Source: Stramenopiles sp. TOSAG23-2
Lineage: Eukaryota; Sar
DNA: 64,000 nt
Assembly (NCBI GenBank): GCA_900128395.1
Contig: LT649234.1
Coordinates: 1-64,000 of the forward strand
Direction: 5' to 3'
The translations under genes and the position numbers were made by a program. Shown here in pieces: positions 28,301 through 36,447 of this stretch; within the stretch, counting starts at the first letter, position 1, and each line of letters begins with the position of its first letter. Under the pieces are notes generated by a model. It worked only from the letters and a program-made list of their open reading frames with translations. It ran no database searches and was not told the DNA's origin.

Positions 28301-31300
28301 ACTCTACTTTTGCATATTCTAATTCCTTTTTCAACGCATTTAGTCGCCCAAATGTATGTATACATTTCAACGCAGCAGTCTCCGCCATTTTCTCCAATGC
28401 TCTCAATCGTAATGTCATCATCTTATGGCGTCCAGCATCTGGATCAGGCCTCAAAGCAAGCAAATCAAGCATGTATTTCCACATTTCAATACCGCGATCG
28501 CTTAATAATTTAGGCTCGTCCTTTAGCACTACTCTTAATCGATCCCGAGAAACATTTATACTATGTCGATGAGCACTTCTTGGATCATGCGCTTCTAGTA
28601 TCATATCTCCACGTGAATTTTCTAAGACGCTAACAGTCATTTGCTGCCCACTAATATTCCTAGTCTCTTGATGTTTTATCATGTATGTCTCTCGCAATCT
28701 TTTCCTTAAAATCAATATCTTCACCCCAGCACCACTGTCTTCTCGTAAACCCCTTGATTGGCCTTTGCGTATATCTTCCATGAAGCCCATAGCATCCCAT
28801 TGCAATGTGCCAATGCCTTCCCAAGGTGGTGGAGGTTGTTTTGGAACAGTGATAAATGTTAATTTATCGACTATACGACGCAATAAATCCGGGCTGTAAA
28901 CATTGGTTTTAACAGAGCTTTCCCAGTAATCAGCCCATTTTGGAACCTCGCTTAGCGCTGCAGTAACATCATCAAAAAGCACTCGCAAGGAACAGCCGAG
29001 TCCACTGCGGGGATGATAAGCCTCAAAAACTAAATCGCCGTTATTTTCATGTATGGATAATACAACATAACCACCACCAACTTTTCTGCCTTCACTAAAT
29101 ATTTGCACTCCTTTTCCACTAGATTTTTGTTTGAGCATATCACGCCACCAATAACAGCGTTCTAATCTTTCAAATAAGATACGACGCCGTTTACGTAATA
29201 AAAATTTGTCTAAAATAACATCATCTTTATCGTACCTATTCAAACAAAGTAATTTAATCAAACGCTCGATGACGACACGTCGTCGATTGTCGAATACATT
29301 CCTTCGTTGCACAAAACCTCCATGGGGTTTACCTGTGCGTAGGGACCACATGTCTACAGATGCAGCATGGAATATCACACTGCACTTAGGACATCTCAAA
29401 ACTGGACCCCCTCGACCATCTACACCTATGTTAACACCTGAATATGGGTGTGGACGCAGTGCGATCTCATGATCTTTCACCGACGTTAAGCGTTGACGTG
29501 CTCGAAGCCTGTGGCCACATCCTTCCGTTGGACAAAAAAATTGTGTATCTGCATCTTCTTCTATAGGATCAAATAAGTCTCTATTTTCATGCCCTAATGC
29601 ATCAACTAAATCTGGGCGATTGAATGAAAGCAAAATATGCTTCCGGGTTTCAGGCTCATAAATTGAAATGGCAATACCCCCAACGAACGGAGGAAGTTTA
29701 TTTTGACTAGACATCGGATCTTCATAGACACTGATTATTGCTAATTTCCTATGTGGTTTTTGATTTAAAAATGGTTGCGATACTAAGAACATAGCTTTTC
29801 TATATCTCATATTCCAACCACCAAATACAATAGGAACCGGGCGTAATGGCTGTATATCAATTGTCCATTCGGGTTCAAAGAAGACCAACGAACGCCTCCC
29901 ATTTGTACGCGGTAACGCGCGGAGAGTTAACATCTTTAAAATTCTGTGAACAATTTCAACCATCATTGGTCTGGCAACTTTACTACTTTCAACAATACGT
30001 GTACATTCGCGTCTTGCAACAATCGATCGTTTCAAGGCTTTATCATATAAAACTTTTGCATCATCAACTCGACCTTTTGCTTTTTGCATAATATATTTAG
30101 CTTTAAAATGATGACGTCTTGCTTCCTCGCGTTCCAATGTACGCAAAATCAAAGATTTCTTCGCTTCATATTTTCTTTTAATCCAGATGTGATCATTAGC
30201 ATTTTCCAATGGATCGAACGAAAAACTTTCATTTGACCGACTCAAGTCAGCAAATACTGCTAATTGCTTTTGTACAAAATGCATTGAATTATCACTAGCA
30301 TATATCATAGCTTGCAATTGAATTTGCGTACGGAAATATAATCTATGCGCTTTTAAATATAAGTGTTTCATATGTGCAGCAAATGCAGCTATTTCACGAA
30401 ATGCTTTTTCAACTTTGTCTAATGCTTCTTTTTTCTCCATGGCATCCTTTTCACAAGCAAGAGCAAACCGTTCAACATCCCTGGCATTTTTGAAAGCTTC
30501 AGCAGATTCACGCAATGGTTCAAAACGATCACGGCGATATACACCAATATTTTGCCTCAAGCAATAATCACTAGGCAAGCGCTCATATCTACAAGCAGTA
30601 GGCACCAGTGCATCCATTGCCTGCCCTCGTCTTTTTGTGTCTAGTAGTATTCTTCTTCTCATTTCTTTTTCGGAGACAGACAAACTGTAAACAACACTTC
30701 GCATCGCACTGTAACCACGTACCAACATACGTTCTATCGGCCTTTCCGTTTTACATGTACATGGACCGTGCTGCACCACCATTCGCTGTGTGGCTAAATC
30801 CCACCGCGCCCTTGGACGCCATTTTAAACAAGAATAGCAAGTTGCAATTACTTTACGATATTTATAATCGTAATGATTACTTCTAAAGACCTGTAAAACA
30901 ACATCTTCATTATCCATTTGATGTGTTCGTGAATACACAGGCTTTAATATAGCACGTCGAGCCTTTTTAATTCCTTGTTTGAGAATCTCTGGGACAACTC
31001 GTCTAGCAGTCAAAGCACACGCCATTTCTCTTGCAACATGCAATTTTACTTTAATTTTTCGGTTTTGCCTAATCATCATGGACAGTGATCGTGCAACATG
31101 GCCACGATAAACCCTTTGACACGTATTTGCAGCAAGAGTTCGAGCACGATACCGTGCAACTGCAGCTTCTGCTTTGTCAGCATCTAACAAAAGCAAGGAA
31201 CCTTTAATTTCCCTTGCAAATTTGACAAGTGCAATCACTCTTTTTACATCTATTAAATCAGGATTTCGAATACTTTTAATTATCAGTCTTTGAACCTTAC

Positions 31301-34300
31301 TACGTAATTTTGCCCTGTCCTCACCATCTCGTTTCAACTTTAGTTCATAATAATGATGTTGCGAACGTTTTCCACGAACGGTGAATCCATTCTTAGTGAA
31401 GTTCATACCATCAAAACAAACTCTAAATTCACCCTGGTTTGGATTCAACCATATACCTTTTTTTTTCGACTGTTTTGGTAAGCGTTTTTGTGGTACTTTT
31501 AATGATACACCACCTTGAGAATATCTAGCAATCTTAACCGTTGCTCTGCTTTGCAGATCATCTTGTATTTCTTTCTTTTTTCTTTCCTCTTGCAGAGCTT
31601 CACGTTCCTCTTCCAATGCAACTTCATCAACACTTTCACCACTATCACTATCTCCATCTTCATCAACTTTTTTAAAGTCAAGATGAATTTCAGCTGTTAA
31701 ATCTTCAAAAAATCCTTTTGGTGGAATAAAGAAACCATTTCCGACAGCATATGCAGGTGGAGGTGGAGGTGGATCGATGATATTTTCTTTGGTTACAAGT
31801 AGTTGTTGTTGATCTTTATTATCAGTTGTAGTGGTAATCCCAATTGACGTCTGTTCCATTGGTTTAGAACTGACAATACTGCTACTTGTCGTAGTACCAC
31901 TAAGACCGACTGATCCTGCTTTCATCTCTTGTTTTACTACTCCAACAGTTTGACTTGGTTGTTGTTGTGTTGTTATTGATTGCGATGAGGTTGTTTGCTG
32001 TTGAGATGGCGCCGTTACTGTCTGTTTTTGCTCTTTATTTATTACATTACTTTGTGCAATACTATCTTCCTCATTATTATTCATTTTCTTTGTTTGTGAC
32101 AAGCTATTTTCTTCATCTTCTTCTGTTTCATTCGTTTTCTTCTCTTTTAATTCTTTACTTCGTTTCATATCTTCTTCTATAGTATCCATCATTTTTGCTA
32201 TTTCCAGCTCTTGCAATATGCTATAACCTGAGCGTTGAATACGTTCCATATCTAATACTTCAACATCTTTTCCCTCATTACGTTTCACAAAATCCTTTAA
32301 TTGTTTCCTGCTGAATGGCATTTGCGGCATGTATGTTTTATTTTCACCAACAGTTAATGTTGTACCAACTGCTAAATGTCCAAACCATTCAGTAGTACCG
32401 TTAGAATATTTAATAATTTTAGCACCGGGCTGTCCAAACTTTTCACCTTCCCTATTTTCTGCTCCACCATTAGTTGATTCTTCTGAAATTTTTTGATAAT
32501 CAAATGGTTTTAAAATATCATCTAAATCATGTACCATACTAAACGGATTACGCACCAATGGAAATCTAGGACCTAAATATTCCCTTAAAGGTTCACATTT
32601 ATTTAAAAAATCCATATCGTGAGGAATTTTCAGGAGATAATTCATGCCATTCCACAAAAATGGGGCATTGAAGCCAACGCCTCCTTCTAAACTTTTAACT
32701 TTACATATTTCACATACAGATTGTTCTTTGCCAAGATGCTTGACCTTACTTTCCACGGCCCAATGACCACATGGTCTTTGAAAAATGACACGTTCATACA
32801 TTCTATCGACAGTCGTATTATGCATTACCGCTTGTTCATTTCTAGCTTTGTCATATGCAGTTGCTGCATCGTATTCCGTTTTAAAATAGCCAATTGAAAT
32901 CCATTTATCTGCCTTCTTGTCTAACGTACGTGGACGCGAGAATCGTTTTACTTTCGATTCATATGGTGGACAACCACGGTACAATAACTCCCCTTCTACT
33001 AAAATTTTCACAGCAAAACCTTGTGCAGCAGCTGCTCTTGCCAATGCACCTGGACCTCCACCATGTTTCATCTTTAAACGCTGCAAGCGTACTGCATCAC
33101 GCCATTTACTAATATTTTCAACAACTTCTACCGTTGCCGCGCGCATTTGTGCCATTAAATCCAACAATGGCCTTACATCACTTTCTCGTACATATGAACC
33201 GACATTATCTTGAAATCTACGTGTTGCATTATTTTGTTCATTCATTATGGCAGAAAGTAAATCTTCCCGTTGAGTCAACGCTTCGATTACTTTGCGTTCT
33301 AATCGCGCATCGACTTCCATTCGCAATTTTGCACTCCGTGCTTTTTCTTCTTGAGACGTATAATAATGACGCTTTGAACATACTTCTTTACTATTTGGAC
33401 ATCGTAACAAAACCCAATCTTTACATAAGGGTGGTACTTGATCATCATGCAAACCATCAATTACTAAAACGCCACCACCTAATTTAATAACCGTTGTATC
33501 GTCCATTGCGGTTTGATAAAATGTATTAGGGGCTTGTAATACTTGCATTTCTGTATCTACACGTGGTTCATATGCTTTTTGAATTTTCTTTTTTGCTTGT
33601 ATGATTTGAGCAGGTGATCCATCATCCATACCTTGCTCATCCACGATTGGAGGCAATTTAAGACGACCTTCCTCACCGTCTTCATCGATGGTATCCTCCT
33701 TTAAAGATTGAGATGCTTGTTGCAATTGCTTTTGCATTTTTTCCGCTTCCATCTTTTCAGCATGGTCTTTCCTATCCAACCGTGCTTGTAAGCGGTCGGC
33801 TAAATCCAATCGTCCCATCGCTTGTCCTTCCATAATTAAACCACGAAATGAACCTTTTTCTGGTGGTGGCAATGTATCTAATATTTCATCTAATGGAGGT
33901 GGTTCAGGCAAATCTTCTTTTATTTTAGCTTTTTCCCATGGTGGTAACACTCGCTTCCGCCTCTTTTTCCTACGTTTTTGTACACTTGTTTGCTCTTCTA
34001 TTGCTTTCATTTCCTCATCACGTTTATTTGCTTTCCCTTCATCTAAAAAATCTGGATCAACATCCTTTAACACAGTTAGACGATCGATTTCACTAACATC
34101 TGGCACGGCATATGGTTGAAATCCATGTATTTGTATATGTTCTCTCCATTTTTTAACTTCAATTTCCACTGCTTTTGCATGTCCGACTAAAAGTTCATAT
34201 GCTTCTTTATCTTCCATCAATTTTCTTCTAGCCGCACCACGTTCTTCGAATGTCATACCCGGTCCAGCTTTTTTTAAACGATCTGTTCTAGCTGCTAAAT

Positions 34301-35294
34301 CTGCTTCCCCGTCTTCCACGCCATGTGTGCAACGTTTATGTTCTTTTTCCAATGCCACTGCATATGCCCTGACTCTATTCATTTGATCCAAATAATTTCG
34401 CTTTTTCTCTAATTCTTGCTCATATACTTCTCGTTGCCTTGCAACATCACGTGAGACATTTTCAACCGTTCCATACCTTTCAAAATCTTCTTTTACTTCA
34501 TTGGAATCTTTATAAAGTTTATGTGCATTCCCATATAATCTACCTTCACGTTCAATATCCATATCATCTAATATTAATTTATCACCTTCTACTCCAGTTT
34601 CTTGTAATAAATATATGCCATCTACACGATCTTTTATTATTTCACCACCTTGATTTTCACGTCTTTTCACGGAATCTTCATGCCTTTGTTTTTCAGATAT
34701 AATAATCTCTTCTTCCCATTCACTCCATTCTTGCATTCGGTCTTTAATTTCACCAGTTGTAGTAGTAAGACGCTCATCCATTTTCTTTAATCTTGCTTCT
34801 CGACGTTTTCGTTCCTCTGGGACAGTCATAAATTTATGCCTTTCTGCTTCATCATTTGCTTCTTGTATCATTCGATTTTTTAGACGCACACGTGCATCTG
34901 TACCTGCATCTTCATTTTCATTTTTTTTAAAATACGGCGATGACTTATAGGGTTTTTTAACAATGACTTTATGCGATGCTTTATGTTCTTTTTCAGATTT
35001 GTCAGATGATTCGGACTTTGTGTCGTCAATATCATCGATGCTAGTTTTATTATTATTATTACCTTTTTGTTGCTCTTTTTCTTCTGTTTTTTCATCATCA
35101 ATATGTATTGGATTTAACGGTGGTTTATCTTCTGTTTCTTTTACACGTCTTTCTGTACCATCTGTATTTGGTGACGAGTCATTATTATTATTGATTTTTG
35201 TTTCATTATTATTCACATTTATTTTCTCTTCCTTTTCCTCTTCCTCCTTTTTTACACCTATTATATCATTAACATTATCTGATTTTACTTCCAT
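22368..35294 (-). CDS. Giant EF-hand/IQ/SAP multidomain protein, 4308 aa
   Basis: Unnamed giant protein read without interruption from ATG 35294. In order: a charged Lys/Glu/Asn N-terminus; coiled coils to about 600; a Cys/His patch (LLRCPNSKEVCSKRHYY, about 630); an AP2-like strand motif (KWISIGYFKTEYDAATAYDKA, about 795-815); Cys pairs near 860 (CGH...CEICK) and 1918-1975 (CPTEGCGH...CPKC); an IQ-like motif (CQRVYRGHVARS, about 1398); a SAP-like helix pair (LRKALEVRGLETHGIKEELQ, about 3048); a poly-Lys run (about 3230); two EF-hands, DADGSGEIDAKEF and DRDGSGEIDFGEF (about 3861 and 3901); and a Glu/Lys/Ala coiled coil from about 4030 to the basic end. Six copies of an E/Y-x-P module recur. 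Calcium binding is likely; cellular role unknown. Large SAR proteins with EF-hand and IQ motifs are often cytoskeletal or flagellar, but that is inference. Confidence 0.85.
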   Translation of the reverse strand: MEVKSDNVNDIIGVKKEEEEKEEKINVNNNETKINNNNDSSPNTDGTERRVKETEDKPPLNPIHIDDEKTEEKEQQKGNNNNKTSIDDIDDTKSESSDKSEKEHKASHKVIVKKPYKSSPYFKKNENEDAGTDARVRLKNRMIQEANDEAERHKFMTVPEERKRREARLKKMDERLTTTTGEIKDRMQEWSEWEEEIIISEKQRHEDSVKRRENQGGEIIKDRVDGIYLLQETGVEGDKLILDDMDIEREGRLYGNAHKLYKDSNEVKEDFERYGTVENVSRDVARQREVYEQELEKKRNYLDQMNRVRAYAVALEKEHKRCTHGVEDGEADLAARTDRLKKAGPGMTFEERGAARRKLMEDKEAYELLVGHAKAVEIEVKKWREHIQIHGFQPYAVPDVSEIDRLTVLKDVDPDFLDEGKANKRDEEMKAIEEQTSVQKRRKKRRKRVLPPWEKAKIKEDLPEPPPLDEILDTLPPPEKGSFRGLIMEGQAMGRLDLADRLQARLDRKDHAEKMEAEKMQKQLQQASQSLKEDTIDEDGEEGRLKLPPIVDEQGMDDGSPAQIIQAKKKIQKAYEPRVDTEMQVLQAPNTFYQTAMDDTTVIKLGGGVLVIDGLHDDQVPPLCKDWVLLRCPNSKEVCSKRHYYTSQEEKARSAKLRMEVDARLERKVIEALTQREDLLSAIMNEQNNATRRFQDNVGSYVRESDVRPLLDLMAQMRAATVEVVENISKWRDAVRLQRLKMKHGGGPGALARAAAAQGFAVKILVEGELLYRGCPPYESKVKRFSRPRTLDKKADKWISIGYFKTEYDAATAYDKARNEQAVMHNTTVDRMYERVIFQRPCGHWAVESKVKHLGKEQSVCEICKVKSLEGGVGFNAPFLWNGMNYLLKIPHDMDFLNKCEPLREYLGPRFPLVRNPFSMVHDLDDILKPFDYQKISEESTNGGAENREGEKFGQPGAKIIKYSNGTTEWFGHLAVGTTLTVGENKTYMPQMPFSRKQLKDFVKRNEGKDVEVLDMERIQRSGYSILQELEIAKMMDTIEEDMKRSKELKEKKTNETEEDEENSLSQTKKMNNNEEDSIAQSNVINKEQKQTVTAPSQQQTTSSQSITTQQQPSQTVGVVKQEMKAGSVGLSGTTTSSSIVSSKPMEQTSIGITTTTDNKDQQQLLVTKENIIDPPPPPPAYAVGNGFFIPPKGFFEDLTAEIHLDFKKVDEDGDSDSGESVDEVALEEEREALQEERKKKEIQDDLQSRATVKIARYSQGGVSLKVPQKRLPKQSKKKGIWLNPNQGEFRVCFDGMNFTKNGFTVRGKRSQHHYYELKLKRDGEDRAKLRSKVQRLIIKSIRNPDLIDVKRVIALVKFAREIKGSLLLLDADKAEAAVARYRARTLAANTCQRVYRGHVARSLSMMIRQNRKIKVKLHVAREMACALTARRVVPEILKQGIKKARRAILKPVYSRTHQMDNEDVVLQVFRSNHYDYKYRKVIATCYSCLKWRPRARWDLATQRMVVQHGPCTCKTERPIERMLVRGYSAMRSVVYSLSVSEKEMRRRILLDTKRRGQAMDALVPTACRYERLPSDYCLRQNIGVYRRDRFEPLRESAEAFKNARDVERFALACEKDAMEKKEALDKVEKAFREIAAFAAHMKHLYLKAHRLYFRTQIQLQAMIYASDNSMHFVQKQLAVFADLSRSNESFSFDPLENANDHIWIKRKYEAKKSLILRTLEREEARRHHFKAKYIMQKAKGRVDDAKVLYDKALKRSIVARRECTRIVESSKVARPMMVEIVHRILKMLTLRALPRTNGRRSLVFFEPEWTIDIQPLRPVPIVFGGWNMRYRKAMFLVSQPFLNQKPHRKLAIISVYEDPMSSQNKLPPFVGGIAISIYEPETRKHILLSFNRPDLVDALGHENRDLFDPIEEDADTQFFCPTEGCGHRLRARQRLTSVKDHEIALRPHPYSGVNIGVDGRGGPVLRCPKCSVIFHAASVDMWSLRTGKPHGGFVQRRNVFDNRRRVVIERLIKLLCLNRYDKDDVILDKFLLRKRRRILFERLERCYWWRDMLKQKSSGKGVQIFSEGRKVGGGYVVLSIHENNGDLVFEAYHPRSGLGCSLRVLFDDVTAALSEVPKWADYWESSVKTNVYSPDLLRRIVDKLTFITVPKQPPPPWEGIGTLQWDAMGFMEDIRKGQSRGLREDSGAGVKILILRKRLRETYMIKHQETRNISGQQMTVSVLENSRGDMILEAHDPRSAHRHSINVSRDRLRVVLKDEPKLLSDRGIEMWKYMLDLLALRPDPDAGRHKMMTLRLRALEKMAETAALKCIHTFGRLNALKKELEYAKVEYLRLRDLALAAEDVAEADGGKHKPMALLRMLAKNLNDAKASRDLGKATCDRLISAIRDCAGQFYDETLERKKHLRVCSAWRREVAHQKLKSGLRLVISRLRPKEHWKRIFYGTRCFGGRHVKGRLINATHFVVEIMVRQFGSYKDSRNIWVRMRPETVWEGDGRRSKEERILMANEEAYRHVADEATTYMLENIKKSVKVTKKLVKKRVKKKKAVEKIPRIENVAADRLQRLTQLSRRVGMGISLKYGDRDDEAMIDSELMNTFENRSRIAFPPVVVKDVEEEVVEEKKVQAWEPVFANIDDEKEPNSHTMYPSVFQSLRYVTNTDSVFGLKVDKVSELLTTSGIEDNMYASVVFQLGYKFPRTKKVIAVDEGTPRLPDETKSFVLLPEGIHFWKTSDLQNLSEVPPEVMHALQKAGKGNWRPTKSKLKRRWRRLGKKPYSIDDPMSIKKQMDHERDSRDFGKVWYRTVRKIRNTTAIVTVQGVSQVGRRHGSAMDLSSILRVEVYDPARAETHAVVIDADDLDGKRWRKHLGINKAAIEMVDMLVLRPNTVGHEGGLMLSLSPSAGTTALPVHGKKYRFCKRAALLPYCTGSGNEAYSSLSWLSKVDKTQDGKPNRLEEKPRPLLRTSKLCKGPDGTPMRLLVSLWRGQGGARYEAYHPESSQQWTIEVADEELAVAVPPTVKELQEEEGMQKEYPKPFEMQTFALRKALEVRGLETHGIKEELQKRLAVKVGKEIAYDTAIELNIRKERWFSRRTLRGVGSNLGVSATYVNEEETKLTWDKHIDKKNILGAISNLLAEDTVLKIAHDFKGALSRKAIADEVDGTFDNLMAYAPDVIPVESASSAASQGGSLSSRSTSGGNEDWIVQTPSNMNAPSDDGSVDDGHKKGAKKGKKKKKKKNKKGTVEGADLALSSKKTDDYMEGLDMDDETSATFEHLFVEEFAANDHKTQHIRHVEDKPTLNLKDLASAAKTGENAENDLEWDLNKAMEKKKSATESSLDLFERDEVSDDLNIATNSNAMPTHFTGVFLPVNSAKRASLLRLSLATWQNAVLHLLGQGNPASERRIERMVLPKTGAVLFYRYSITRNLRASILAQKDVVGDVIWMMRGEKGRVSGNDIIKSDLSAAKRLSELKPGDWVPTKSQPVPTLKSTEVAEDQIDHSEGKKGEIISRDEKIDMDMTQENAQIAAAAKKIRLPRWKKNMNERRSLRQNCKPALLKELYQEATSTKPLLAATVLDDEDTRTEYSRRTYRRSALEYAAEVNNMRIISTKVHQYELESLVAASREGREDHLGHRPLYDRDNMIQWMLKHLTLQKNKSKIALDRTVCKVVRRLPPHGRLVILQAIRGKSKAPAQGLGRLFILGFEPATQQRMVIVPDEDVLTGACEDIPGLLNGIDRHRNLRRVAERIISQLVIMNQNGVPTLSHHKMRWVQDSLERDEQLEAVRLALAERREKELALRFALQVACRRRRMERFRLMMQKRRRNISLKQLKPISHEWGSMMGEDRYADRLRGFLTANETELAEIRAAFDVFDADGSGEIDAKEFQQLAYEVGELMDRKQIAEALKAIDRDGSGEIDFGEFAMWWLTADHGQLELKGFNMTLLNAKMTIRKGIRDTYKKAQLARESARLAGQMYAQRQREKAENARLRREAEIRRKAREARRGAQTMSFTEQANARVAGKFDAKAGGADRIKVKKRWDDDIPGGMVGKVLAAPYFYPKFRITQLLAKRAEKRQKALARAEIQAKRDAAAKEAAAQRLKQKLIEEERREKEEAEREKKELEEAQKAAMKKARELREQMEKAQKEKEEAEKAEKKRIAEEERAERQKKAEEEKAKREEAERLEKLAEENKEEYDQKMAEKAAAEQKAKEEEEARILAEKLKKQEETEKKMEAAMAKRKAEEEANSAEAKLAKKKADDAEREKRQKRLQRRAQGSGKMDAAARAKERDEKRKQRAAARAAKRGNTKGKVDKKSSKSKRKKK

Positions 35295-36447
35295 CTTTTT
35301 TTTTATTTGGAAAGTACTTTTATTATTCTTTTGTTATCTTTTTTTACTTCGTACAACGAGACAAAAAGAAAGATTAGTAAGCAACAAAAATAATATTATA
35401 TCCTTTTACAAAATATTATACAACTATATATCCTATATGATTTTTATTTCATAAACATACCATATATATACGTGACTTTAAAAAAATTGTATACAACAAA
35501 AACATATACTTTATTATTGGATATTGTTTGTCTTGGTGTATAAATACGATATGATATAATATTACACAAGCAAGTTTTTATACAGGAAATGCTGGAAAAT
35601 GATAATAATAATAATAATCTTAAATCCAAGAATTTTTTTTTTTAAAAAAAAATGTCTTTTGCAATAATTCTTGTACGTGATTAGAAATGTCAAAAGCTTA
35701 AGCGTTACAATCACTTGTCTTGTTTCCTAATCTCTTCTTCTTTATATCCACAGATGTATATATTATATCTACAAACTGAATGTCGTTGGATTCTTATACC
35801 TCATGGAATATTATTTTTCGCAAACACGCCACACATGATGTAGTTGAGCAGCAGAGCAAATATCTACTAATTTCCGTTAAAATAATAAAATAAAAGATGG
35901 GCTGAAAATAAGTATACTTGAAAATCGTACTTGTTCAATTACTATCAGGCCTTCGCATCTTCGACCTCGACCTTCGACCTTCGACCTTCGCACCTTCGGC
36001 TGTTCTGCTGTTCTTATTCTGCTGTTCTGCTGTCCAGCTGTTCCTATTAATATGCACACACGCACTCGCATTCATATTGATAGGGAACGTATTATTCTAA
36101 ATGTTTTACCAAGTAGCTTTAATGCTTTAATTAGGAGGAATTTTAATTTATGGCAGAAAATGAGAAGTATCATTTCAATTACAGGCACACACGCACTCGC
36201 ATTCATATTGATAGGAAACGTATTATTCTAAATATTGTACTTAAATTACCACGATATTCCGTTATTTACGAGACGTTTCCTCGCAATAAAACATAGATTT
36301 ATATCAATAGTAGTGAAACATGTGTGGAAAGACCGAAGAGTTGTAAAAAAGAGAATATTTCCATTCATAATATATGATTATATGTGGTGAAGTGAATAAT
36401 ACAATAATACATATATATATAAATTGCTTTTAAAGAATAAGAAAAAG
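35295..36447. other. Divergent intergenic region
   Basis: 1.15 kb between the giant gene and the CFAP99-like gene, which point away from each other. It holds a CTTCGTA motif at 35347, a CT/GA-rich microsatellite-like block (ttcgaccttcgacc and gctgttctgctg, about 35950-36045) and the 49-bp direct repeat listed next. No coding frame is convincing. Confidence 0.6.
36054..36233. repeat. 49-bp direct repeat, two copies 131 bp apart
   Basis: Copies at 36054-36102 and 36185-36233 share gcacacacgcactcgcattc and continue through atattgatagg(g/a)aacgtattattctaaat with one mismatch. It is noncoding and lies upstream of the CFAP99-like gene. Confidence 0.85.
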
